A stretch of 64,000 nucleotides of DNA from Thozetella sp. PMI_491 (lineage: Eukaryota; Ascomycota; Sordariomycetes; Chaetosphaeriales; Chaetosphaeriaceae). The translations under genes were made by a program, and so were the position numbers. Below are positions 10,248 through 20,557 of this stretch, one piece after another (position 1 is the first letter of the stretch; each line of letters begins with the position of its first letter). The notes beneath the pieces are model-generated. The model saw only the letters and a list, made by a program, of their open reading frames with translations, did not search any database and had not been told where the DNA came from. Location: positions 1,118,566 through 1,182,565 of the forward strand of contig MU270017.1 in NCBI GenBank assembly GCA_021432635.1, read 5' to 3'.

Positions 10248-12639
10248 CACTTCGCCGCTTTGCTGACTATTGTTTATGAAGACCGCGAAGCACTCTGTCA
10301 AGACGTGAGCACCGCCTTCCTGCCGACCACAGGCTCTAAAGAACTAAGTCCGAAGAATGCTGGAGATGCTAACATTGGGCAACTCGCAGCGGTCTTACGG
10401 CATCCGCTGTCGTCTCGTCTTGGACCATTGCCGCAACCCTATTGACATCGTACGTTGTCTCCACTGGAGTTCCTCCACCGTCTGCCAATTCGGCATCATA
10501 CTAAACCAGTGACTCGATTAGGACGACTTATGGCTACTACTATGGTATTTCCGGTCCCTTCTGGTACGCAGCCGGCGCGTCGGTCCAGATTACTTTGTTC
10601 TCGGTCGCTGCCATCGAACTCAAACGCCGTGCTCCCAAAGCCCAGACATTCTTGCAGTTAGTGATGGTCCGATATGGCCGTCCAGCCCACATTGTGTTCT
10701 TCGTCTACTGCCTGGTTTACCAAACTCTGGTGACTGTTAACCTTCTCGTGGGTGGTAGCGCCATCTTTGCGACCATGTATGTTTGCACCTGGCGTATCCT
10801 GGACCCGAACAAAACCCTAACCACTTGGTACCAGGACTGGCGTGAACCGAGATGCTTCTTGCTTCTTGTTCCCGATTGGCGTCGTAATCTATACCCTGAT
10901 GGGTGGCATCAAGGCAACCTTCATCACCGATTGGCTGCACACAGTTGTCATCTACATCATCATGTGCTGGGGTTTGATCGTTGTCGTAAGTTCCAGAGTA
11001 CCCTGTCTACTTATTTAGCTTTGTGGTCTTGTCAGGCTTGCTAACAAGGAATCGCGCAGTACACGAGGTCGGCAATCATCGGTTCCCCGGAGAGGATGTA
11101 TGAACTTCTCATGGAGGCCGCCGCTCTCCACCCGGTGGAGGGCAACGCCGAAGGATCATACCTCACAATGAGGAGCGAGAGTGGTGGCTATATCGGACTC
11201 GTTTTCATTGGTGCTGGATTTGCCGCTGCCGTCGACTCTCAGCTCTTCCAGAAGGCGATCGCCGCTGATCCTCGGAGCACCGCCAATGGCTACCACATCG
11301 GCGCCTTGTCCTGGTTTGTAGGTGACAGCACAGTCTCAGCCATATCTAATACAAGCTAACACGCCTGCTACTCTAGACCATCCCATTCGTTCTCGCCTCG
11401 ACCTTCGGACTTACTGCCGCCGCCGTCGAGCACCTGGATATCTTCCCTACGTACCCGAACCGCATGTCTGACTACGAGGTCTCGTCTGGGATGCCGTTGG
11501 CGTATGCCGCTTTTGCCAGTGAGTTTCGGGAGTTTTGATATCAATACTATCAGGTGCTTACATGAAATCCAGTCATGGGAACCGGTGGCTCCGTTGCCGT
11601 GTGCATTCTAGTCTTCATGGCTGTCACATCCGCGATGTGAGTAGAACTGCCGCCGTATTGGAGCTACGAACTTGCTAACCTATCCATTAGGTCTTCCGAG
11701 ACTGTGGCGACCACGGCCCTGCTGTCCTATAACTTGTACAAGATCTACATCAAACCTGAAGCGACCGGAAGGCAGATTCTCGTCTTCTCGCACTGGGTGA
11801 CACCCGGCTTCGCCCTCGTGTCGGCTGGTATCGCTGCTGGCCTCAACCATGCGGGTTTCAACGTCAGTTTGCTCACCACGGCCAGTGGCATTTTCGTCGA
11901 CTCGTGTATCGTGCCCATGGCCTGCACCATCATGTGGAAGAAGCAGTCTAAGCTTGCCGTCGTCGGCGCTCCCATTATCGGGTCTATTGCCGGCTTGGTT
12001 GCCTGGTTCGCCACGGCGTACACGCACTTCGGAGAGGTCACCATCACCACTATCAACCAGAATTTGCCGCTTGTTGCAGGCAACATGATGTCGCTCTGCG
12101 CCCCGATCGTGCTGACTCCTCTCCTTACCTACATCAAGCCTGAGAATTTCGACTGGGAGATCTTCAAGCGCGAGATCAAGGCCGGCGATGACGAGCACAT
12201 TACCGTGGACGGCCAAGTGGTGGAGCGCAGCGAGCTTGCCGGGTACGAAGAGATACTTGCCGCCCAGCAGGCGCACGACGAGGAGAACGAGAGGATCCTC
12301 CTCAAGGCCCGGAACCGGTCTATTTACGTCAGTCTCTTCCTGACGCTCGCCCTCTGCATTCTGTGGCCGATCCCCATGTACGGAAGCTCCTACGTCTTCT
12401 CCAAGGGGTTCTTCAAGGGCTGGATTATCGTCCTGTTCTTCTGGGCCTTCATTGCTGCTGGTACCATCACCTTGCTGCCGATCTGGGAGGGCCGCAACGA
12501 GCTGCTGCAGCTGTGGCGGTTCATCACGGGAAAGAGAGGAAAGGCCGATACTACTCCCGTGTTTGTGGGCGAGGAAACCTCGGTGCAGTCTCAACGGGGT
12601 GAGAAGGGTGGTCAGAATAGCGACGGAGAGAAGATGTGA
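9980..12639 (+). CDS. DUR3: DUR3-like Na+/solute symporter (urea/polyamine-type active transporter, SSF family)
   Basis: Nine exons: 9980..10141, 10282..10304 (23 nt), 10390..10449, 10522..10776, 10835..10985, 11060..11317, 11377..11518, 11573..11636, 11691..12639 (687 aa; all junctions keep frame). Family marks include [18 protein letters not shown] at the first span, [14 protein letters not shown], the exon 2-4 block [20 protein letters not shown], a [10 protein letters not shown] motif, [19 protein letters not shown], and [17 protein letters not shown]. The order of hydrophobic segments fits a plasma-membrane SSF carrier of about 13-15 spans. Yeast DUR3 imports urea and polyamines. Beside lamB and a urea-carboxylase-like gene, the substrate here could be urea, a lactam or an amine, and sequence alone does not decide. 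The Lys/Glu-rich C-terminal tail is cytosolic by prediction. Confidence 0.93.
10219..10247 (+). repeat. Poly-T tract (29 T) in intron 1 of the DUR3-like gene
   Basis: An uninterrupted run of 29 T within the first intron (10142-10281), upstream of the acceptor at 10281. It could serve as a polypyrimidine tract, and its length in an assembly is prone to error. It lies outside coding sequence, so the protein is unaffected. Confidence 0.9.
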
Positions 12640-13845
12640 GCCAATCTACGGATGCGCATTGCTTAGACGGGCGAGAGTAGACTAGACGCTGCTGTTTGCT
12701 ACATGCAATTATGAGGTGTTGCAATGAGAAACCAGTTTTATTTGTGACCACTCTACTACGTTCTTACACGAAATATTTACCACCGAACACTATGTTGCAA
12801 GACAGCATGCCTTTGTCGACTGCTTCCTGCGCTTTCTAGTACCCGAGAGAAGAGGGACACAGGGATGCAAAGGTGCAGATGGTGTTGATACGACTGGTGT
12901 TTGGTGGCGGCAAAGTGCCGAGCCATTCCAGACGGCCCAGGATGTCGTGCATCTCCTTGAGAACATCACCTCCGCATCACTCGCGCATGGGACTGTGTCC
13001 AAGGAAAGCCCCGCTAAGGAGAAGCGAGAAACCATTCGAGACATCTGACATGTAACCCGGCTTGGGGGATTGAGCTAACCTCGGTAACGAGAGGCCGGGA
13101 CGAGACAGGGAAGAAGAAAACATCCGACGGCTTCCCGGTATCATTCTATTTGCATCTGCATGGCAGTGGACGCGACTGTACAGCATGGCCCAACTTCCCC
13201 AGACTCTGGAGCGCGTTTACAGTGAGTGCAGGCAGTGCAGGGGCTTGTTGGGGTCACTGGCTTGGGGTCGATGGCTATTGGCTTGGGGTCAAAACCATTA
13301 GCTTGGGGTCGAAGGCCATTGGCGTGAGGCCCCTCTTCTTTCGGCTCCGAACGAGTCATGGCTCCGTGGCAGCCGGGACGCTGCCGGGATCCGGGATCGA
13401 CCTGTATCTGCTAGTGGACACGGCACCGCTGGGCAATGCACGACCCCTCATATCACGCCTAATCAATGTCTTTGATGACCCTTATCAAGCCAAGATCCGC
13501 TGTGCCAGCGAGCGCCGTGGGCGGAGGCGGGTCCGCTGGGGCAGTGATCTAGGATGAGGGATACAGTCCATGTACCGGTACTTGCGGGGCCTTTTTGCGT
13601 CCCGACTTGCAGGAGCTTGCGTTCGATGACGGACTCGGGTAGGGAGCCCGCATAAAAAGCTTGGGGAGCTTGGAGCTCGACGGCATCTGCGTGGAAATAC
13701 GCCCTCGACTCTTATCACATCTGCAAGATTATCCGGTCCGAGCTGTACTATAGAGTCCTCCGAGCGGCCTGGTCTTGCCTGAAGCCAAAAGAACCCGCCA
13801 GGCACGCAATCTGGCCTTGAACCTAGGCCGCGAGTATACGCCATC
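12640..13845. other. Intergenic region upstream of the urea-carboxylase-like gene
   Basis: 1.2 kb holding the promoter of the downstream gene and a minisatellite (separate entry). A frame from about 12750 to a TGA at 13046-13048 stays open for about 99 codons and has a protein-like composition but no ATG and no family I recognise. It may be the tail of a decayed gene or chance. Confidence 0.5.
13241..13331 (+). repeat. Imperfect 20-21 bp minisatellite in promoter of the urea-carboxylase-like gene
   Basis: Three close units start at 13259, 13280 and 13300, each beginning RGCTTGGGGTC and ending in ATT. A weaker copy (GCTTGTTGGGGTCAC) precedes them and a partial one (GGCGTGAGG) follows. The array lies about 520-600 bases upstream of the ATG at 13846. 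It could be a repeated factor-binding site or a neutral expansion. Confidence 0.85.
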
Positions 13846-16800
13846 ATGGAGGCACTCAAGGTCGTGTTGATCGCCAATCGGGGCGAGATTGCCGTCAGAA
13901 TCATCAAGACAGCGAAGCGGCTGGGTGTGAAGACTATTGCCATATACACAGAACCAGACTCGGCATCCTTGCATGTCTGCGAGGCAGACGAGGCCTACCT
14001 CCTCGAGGGCGATGCTACGAAAGCTTATTTGGACGGGTGAGTTCACCTGGGAATGAAAAGGAGTCTATCAAGAAGTAAGGGGCCCCTAACAGCGGCACAG
14101 GGACCAGATTATACAGATTGCAAAGAAGACGGCCACAAATGCCATCATACCGGGATATGGATTCCTGTCAGAGAATACGGAGTTCGCCGGTGCAGTCCAG
14201 AAGAATGGAATCCAATTTGTTGGGCCCAGCTCGGACAGCATTGAGTCGTTCGGGCTCAAGCACACGGCTCGCGACCTGGCCATCAAGGCCGGTGTCCCCA
14301 TCGTGCCTGGCACCCAGGGGCTGCTGCAGACTGAGGAGGAAGCCGTCGCTGCTGCCAGCGGGCTTGGCTACCCTGTCATGCTTAAGGCGACAGCCGGCGG
14401 TGGTGGCATGGGACTGTTGACGTGCGCCAACGAGCAGGAGGTCCGCCAGTCCTTCCAAACGGTCCAGTCTCGAGGCGCCGCCCTGTTCAAGAATGCCGGC
14501 GTCTTCATGGAGCGCTACTACCCCGCGGCGCACCACATCGAAGTCCAGGTCTTCGGCAATGGCTTGGGCAAGGTCATTGCGGTGGGCGAGCGAGAGTGCT
14601 CTATCCAGCGAAGGCACCAAAAAGTGGTCGAGGAGGCCCCTAGCCCCTTTGTTGAGCTTAAGCACCCCGAGCTGCGCAAGAAACTTACCTCAGCCGCCGT
14701 GCGCCTAGCATCTTCCATCAAGTACGCCTCCGCGGGCACCATCGAGTATCTAGTGGACGACGAGACGGGCGACTTCTTCTTCCTGGAGATGAACACGCGC
14801 CTGCAGGTCGAACACGGCATCACAGAGATGTGCTATGGCGTCGATCTGGTTGAGCTCATGCTCCGGCAGGCCGACGCCCAGATCGCCGGAAAGGGCGGCC
14901 TGGATGAAACCGAGCTGGCCGCCCTGGAGGCCGGATATGCCGAGCCCAAGGGACATGCTATCGAGGTCCGTGTCTACGCCGAGAACCCGGCGCGGAACTA
15001 TGCGCCGTCGCCGGGCCTCCTGCAGGGCGTTTCCTGGCACCAGCTGCCCGGGACTCGAGTCGATACGTGGATCCGAACGGGAATCACCATCAGCCCCAAC
15101 TACGACCCCCTTTTGGCCAAGGTGCTCCACCACGCTCCCACCCGAGAGCAGGCGCTGAAGGAGATGGCCGAGGTGCTTTCCAAGAGCGCCATTTATGGCC
15201 CGCCTACCAACCTTGACTTCCTGCTGGCTATTGTCAAGAATGAGACATACCACTCGGGACACACCATTACTAGCTTCTTGGGCACCTTTGACTTTGCGCC
15301 CCCGGCGATCGATGTCATCTCTGGTGGCTCTTATACGCTGATCCAAGACTACCCCGGCAGACCGACTATTGGACGTGGCTTTGGCCACGCGGGCCCCATG
15401 GACCCTATCGCGTTCCAGGTCGCCAACGCCCTGGTTGGCAACCCGATCGGTAAGGAGGCTCTCGAAATCACCCTCACCGGGCCGGAGCTGCTCTTCCTGG
15501 GAGATGCGGTCGTGTCTCTGTGCGGTGCTCCTATTACCGCCACCCTCGATGGTGCCCCTTTCCCCACATGGACAAGAGTTCCGATCAAGGCTGGCAGCCG
15601 CCTAGCTATCGGCAAGACGCTGTCTAATGCTGGATGCCGGGCGTACCTGGGAGTGTACGGAGGCTTCCTCAACGTCGCTGAATGGTTCGGTTCCAAGGCT
15701 ACCTGCCCTATGGTAAACGTGGGCGGCTATCAGGGACGGCAGCTCCGCTCTGGCGATCTCCTTCGCGTCGTGGAAGGGTCAGAACTTCCCGAGGCACCCA
15801 GGGGAACCTCGATTCCGGAAGCCCTCCGTCCCCAGTACTCCGAGCACTGGGACATCCATGCCATGGCTGGTCCGTATGACGAGGGTTACCTGCGCCCGGA
15901 GGACCTAGAGATGCTTTATGGCACTACATGGGAAGTGTCGCACAACTCGGCGCGCGGAGGTATCCGCCTGATCGGGCCCAAGCCGAAATGGGCCAGAGCG
16001 GACGGAGGTGACGGTGGCAGCCACCCTAGCAACGTCATCGAGTACGGCTATCCGATTGGAGGACTCAACTGGACAGGTGACGAGCCCGTCATCTTCCCTG
16101 TGGACTGCCCCGATTTTGGTGGATTTATTTGCAGCTTGACAGTGATCAAGGCAGACTACAACAAGGTCGGCCAGCTCCGCGCCGGCAACACGTTGAGGTT
16201 CCACCAGGTGTCGCTTGAGGATGCCTTGACCGTGCGCCAACAGAATGCTGCGTTCATAGACGGCATCGTAGGGGGAGTTGCGTCTGGTTCCTTCGACAGC
16301 GTTGCTGCCTTGTCGACCGGACCCATCACGCCATCCACCAAACCTGGCCCGGCCGTCATCCGGTTCTTTGAGCAGACCGAGTCTCGGCCGCAGGTCGCGT
16401 ACCGCCAGGGAGGAGATGATTACCTGCTGATCGACTATGGCCTTGGTTCTATGGACTTGAACTACAAGTGCCGCACCACGGCCCTTGACCGGGCGCTGAA
16501 GGCCGAGGACGGTAAATATGCATTTGGCAAGGAGGGACCGCTGCTCTCTACAGTAGGCATCGGCAACTCGCTGATGATCTACTATGATGGCCTCAAGGTG
16601 CCTCAGGCCGAGCTCCTCGAGTACGTGGTCTCTCTCGAGGAGACCCTGGGAGACATGCGCGAGAGCAAGCTCCCCAATCGAACCTTCAAACTCCCGCTCA
16701 CTTTCGATCACCAGAAGCTAAGGGACGCCATAGAGCGGTACACGGCAAACCAGAGGCCGTATGCCTCGTATCTCCCAGACCCGTTCAAGTTCGTGGCGGA

Positions 16801-17728
16801 GAACAACGGCATCTCGATCGAGGAGTTCAAGAAGCTTTGGCTTGCCGCCGAGTTCGTAACTGTCGGCGTGGGCTTCCTCATGGCACTGCCGGAGGCGCTC
16901 CCGGCAGACCCGAGAATGCGACTCAACGCGCCCAAGATGAACCCAAGCCGGACCTTCACGCCGGCTGGTACGACGTCCTGGGGCGGTGCTTGCCTGGCCA
17001 TCTATCCCGTAGACAGCCCCGGCGGCTACATGCCAACCGGCATGACTATCCCCGGCGTGGACCCGCTGGGCTACAAGGCAGGGTTCTCGCCGGACAGGCC
17101 GTGGATGTTCGAACCTATGGATGTCATTACATTCTACGAGGTCAGTGAGGAGGACTACGACAAGGAGATCGCCCTGTTCCAGAGCGGACGGTACAACTTC
17201 CGGATAGAGGACTCGGTATTTGACATGAAGGCGCACAACGAGCTCCTCAAGTCGGTCGCGGTCGAAGTGGCGACCATGAAGATTAAGCAGAAGGAAGCGC
17301 AGGACAAGATGAGTGCCCTCGAGCGCGAGCTGCTTGCCAAGTGGGCCGAGGAGAAGGCCGCGTCAGGCGTGTCTCTGGACAGCATCCAGGCCTTGCTTGA
17401 TGGTATGGAAGCCCCTCACCCTTTACACCCTCTCCATGCAAAAACGGCAGAGGACCAAGCATGCAGTGGCTAACACAACTTTCTAGACCCCGAGATATTG
17501 ATCGTTGAAGCCCCGGTGAACGCGAACGTGTGGAAGGTGCTGGTGGAGGAAGGCGAGACGCTCAAGAAGGGACAAGTGGTGTCGATTCTGGAGGCCATGA
17601 AGATGGAGATCAACGTAGGCGCCGAGGAGAAGCTGGAGGGTGCTAAGATCGAGATGGTGCTCGTCAAGCCGAACGACATTGTGCATGCCGGAGCTCCGCT
17701 GCTGCTGGCTCGGCTGCCCAAGAATTAG
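13846..17728 (+). CDS. Urea-carboxylase-like multidomain protein (biotin carboxylase - KipA - KipI - biotinyl), LamA candidate
   Basis: Three exons: 13846..14036, 14101..17402, 17487..17728 (1244 aa). Domain order: biotin carboxylase (residues 1 to about 450; [18 protein letters not shown] opening, ATP-grasp Gly loop ATAGGGGMG near 161, [10 protein letters not shown] near 293-302); KipA/AHS2 carboxyltransferase half (about 468-790; [20 protein letters not shown]); KipI/AHS1 half (about 828-1080; [20 protein letters not shown]); and a C-terminal biotinyl domain with EAMKME near 1200 and a Glu/Lys-rich linker before it. This is the layout of urea carboxylase and of the carboxylase part of Dur1,2, but no amidase (allophanate hydrolase) domain is present. 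KipI and KipA are the PxpB/PxpC partners of LamB-type PxpA. From memory, A. nidulans lamA is a protein of this kind. I therefore favour a biotin- and ATP-dependent lactam-opening role with LamB over urea breakdown. All key motifs look intact. Confidence 0.92.
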
Positions 17729-18391
17729 GCCATACCTGGGACAAATGCATTCGCCTAGCAGGGTCGTAGCTTGTGTACATAGTAAATGCTAGGGTCCAAT
17801 TGTTTACGCCATCAGGGGCGTTATCGCGTGGCCGACCAATCGGAGGTTGACTCTCAGGCGGTCGCCTGATACTTTTTGATTTACGTACTGTACAAAGTAC
17901 CCTGGGAGGTCCACTGGTTGCCGCTGATTGCTCAGTTCGTGTGACTAAAGTTAGGGGCCGCGCTGTACCTAAGAGAAACTGTCAGAGTCTGGGCCCGGCT
18001 CCGTTTATCACTGCAGTCAGGGCGGGGTCCAGGGGGTTCCCAGGGAAGTCGCCCGCTGAACAGCGCCAGGGACCCTCCCCTGAACCCGCATCTGATCCAG
18101 CTCTCGCCACCGTCATCTCTCCACACTGGAAATAAGTACCGATACCCCATCGGACAGGCCCAGAATCCCAAGACGCACCCCCTGGCTTAGCACCCCATCT
18201 AACAGCAATGATGACCCCAAGCCTTCCTCCCCCGCAGTACTGATTGCGCCCCTCTCCCCCTGTTGTCGCCATCTGCGGGAACCCGCCGTGACACCCCCCC
18301 CTACTGAAGCCCTCAACTGCCCAAATGACTTCGGCAGACAACATCACGCCCGGCCTTCCAAACCCATGTAAACGGAAGCTTCGAGCTCGCC
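17729..18391. other. Intergenic / 5' leader of the Zn2Cys6 regulator
   Basis: 663 bases with no gene. Close to the downstream start there are two upstream reading frames: a start-stop element (ATG TAA) at 18366-18371, and a 32-codon frame from the ATG at 18325 that overlaps the main start out of frame. Confidence 0.6.
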
Positions 18392-20441
18392 ATGGAGGAG
18401 AACGAGCCCTCCGTGCCCGCTAGAGGACAGTCGCCGCCGCGCCGGCAGCAGCGCAAGGCATGCGATACGTGCCGGCGCCGCAAGGTCCGCTGCGACATCG
18501 TATTGCACGGCCGGCCGTGTGGCATCTGCAAGAAGCTGAACAAAGAATGCCAGTGAGTTGCCTCCCATGCGAGATCTGCCTAGAGTAAAGAAAGGATGCA
18601 CGCTTATCTCTGCCGTCCTCCTCCACCCCAGTTCCACGGCGCAATGGAGAACGCCGGCTCCGCGCAGGAGGCGGCTGAACACCAATGAATCGGGCCTCCG
18701 CCCAGAGGTCGTGGCCGGGTCGGATCCGGCGCTGCCCTCGCCGGATACCCCGTCCGTCGACACGGCCTCTGTCGCCGGGCGGCCCGCCACCGCGGCACCG
18801 CGGGCGGAGGTTTTGTCGGATCGGTGGAACCACCTCGGCACGCTGGCCCGAAACGGCCTGACCCAGTTCTTCCAGCGCGGCATCGGCTCCGTCGAGTGGC
18901 TCGTCTTCGATATTGCCGAGCGCTTCCGCATCGGCTACGTGGGCACGCCCGTGTCGAACCTGGCGCACCTGGTGGGCCTTCGCCAGCCCGACCATGTGAG
19001 CCTGCACTGGCCGTTCCCGCCCATCCGCCCGGGCCTGTCCTGGGAGCCCGAGAACGGCATCTGGGGCCTCAAGGGGAACCTGGACATTGCCCAGGACCTG
19101 AGCTGCTTCCCAGCCAAGGATATCCGCGACGCTCTGGTCGATGCCTACTTCACCAAGATCAACCCCGGCTTCCCGGTTATCGATGAGTCCAAGTTCCGCG
19201 CCCAGTATGCCGACCGGGATGATCCCCCGCCGCTGCTGCTCTTTCAGTCAGTCCTCCTCGCCGGCGCCCACGTGTGCGACCACCCCCAAGTAATCGAGTC
19301 TCGCGCCGTGGTCAAGGGCATCCTTTTCCGGAGGGCCTCCATGCTCTACCACCTGCGGCACGAGCACGACCGGACGTGGCTCATGCAGGCGGCACTGCTC
19401 TTCTCCTGGCACCTCGAGGATGCCGACACCGTCTCCGGTGGCAGCTACTACTGGCTTGGGGTAGCGCACCGCATCGGGTTCGGCATGGGCATGCATCGGG
19501 ACCTGTCGGCCTCCGCCGTCAGCCTTCTGCCGACATACGAGAGGCGAACTATGAGGCGGATGTGGTGGACTGCCTTCCAGTGGGACGTCTTCTCGGCACT
19601 CGAGCACGGCCGCCCTTGCTCGGTCAACATCCACGACGTCGACCAGCCGCTGCTCGAAGAATCAGATTTCATCGAGAATGAGGAGGAAGGGCCCAACAAG
19701 AACTTCGAGGTCATCTTCAGCCTCCGAAACATTGAACTGTGCTTTATCGTCCTCGACATCCTAAGGCTCAACTCTCCGAACCCCGGCGGCCTTGCCAGCA
19801 TGGTTTCCATCAATGCACGCCTAGCAAGATGGGCCATGGAGACGACCGAGCTGTATCCTGCGTATGCCGCTGGGGCCGACTTCTGGTCTTGCCAGCTACG
19901 GCTACACTATAACCTGGCCATCCTGCATCTACACCGAAACTTTGTACTTCAGAACATGGCCGTAGACGACGGCCAGGACTCCCAGAGCATATGCAACGAC
20001 GCCACCGAGGCCATACTGGCCTGCTTCGGGACCATCACGACTCTTGGCGCCATGAGCCAGTGTCATTTCACTGCGACTATGGCGCTGGCCTCGGCGGGCA
20101 TTCACATGTCCAACAATATAAAAAACGCCCTCCGCAAGGGTTCATATCTAATGGCCCTCGGCGGGCTGGATCGGCTCTCACGCCTCCTTCGCTTCGCAAA
20201 GGACCTCGGCGCCTTTTGGCCCAACGCCGAGGCAGTGTACAACATGTTTGAGGGGCTTCGGAAGGATTTCGAGGCCAACGTTACGCAGGGGCTGCAGGCG
20301 CAAGAGGGAGCGGAGCACACGGGGGAGACAACCTATGTCAGCCCGGATTTTCAGGCTACGCTGTCAGCGCTGGCCTTCATGACGCCTACACAGATGGAGA
20401 TGGCGAGGCAAGATTGGATGAACCAGACGCACGGCTGGTGA
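18392..20441 (+). CDS. Zn2Cys6 transcription factor (likely pathway regulator, AmdR-type candidate)
   Basis: Two exons, 18392..18552 and 18632..20441 (656 aa). Exon 1 encodes a basic N-terminus and a full binuclear zinc cluster (CDTC-RRRKVR-C-DIVLHGRP-C-GI-C-KKLNKE-C, spacing 2-6-8-2-6). Exon 2 holds the fungal-specific transcription factor middle homology region (about residues 140-560). This includes VEWLVFDIAERFRIGYVGTP, the DALVDAYFTKINPGFPVID motif, and RRMWWTAFQWDVFSALEHGRP, typical of this superfamily. It lies inside the catabolic block and is transcribed with the carboxylase gene. In A. nidulans the Zn2Cys6 protein AmdR controls lamA, lamB and GABA genes, so a similar job is a reasonable guess, but I cannot show orthology. 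Upstream start codons hint at translational control. Confidence 0.9.
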
Positions 20442-20557
20442 AGCGTGCTTTGTTTTGTCTATAGAAACACTCGCACGTAATGCGTTACGTGAGCGTGAAA
20501 GGGCACGGGAGATCTTTCCTCCCGATGGCCGCTAACTGTTGGAGATACCATAGCTAT

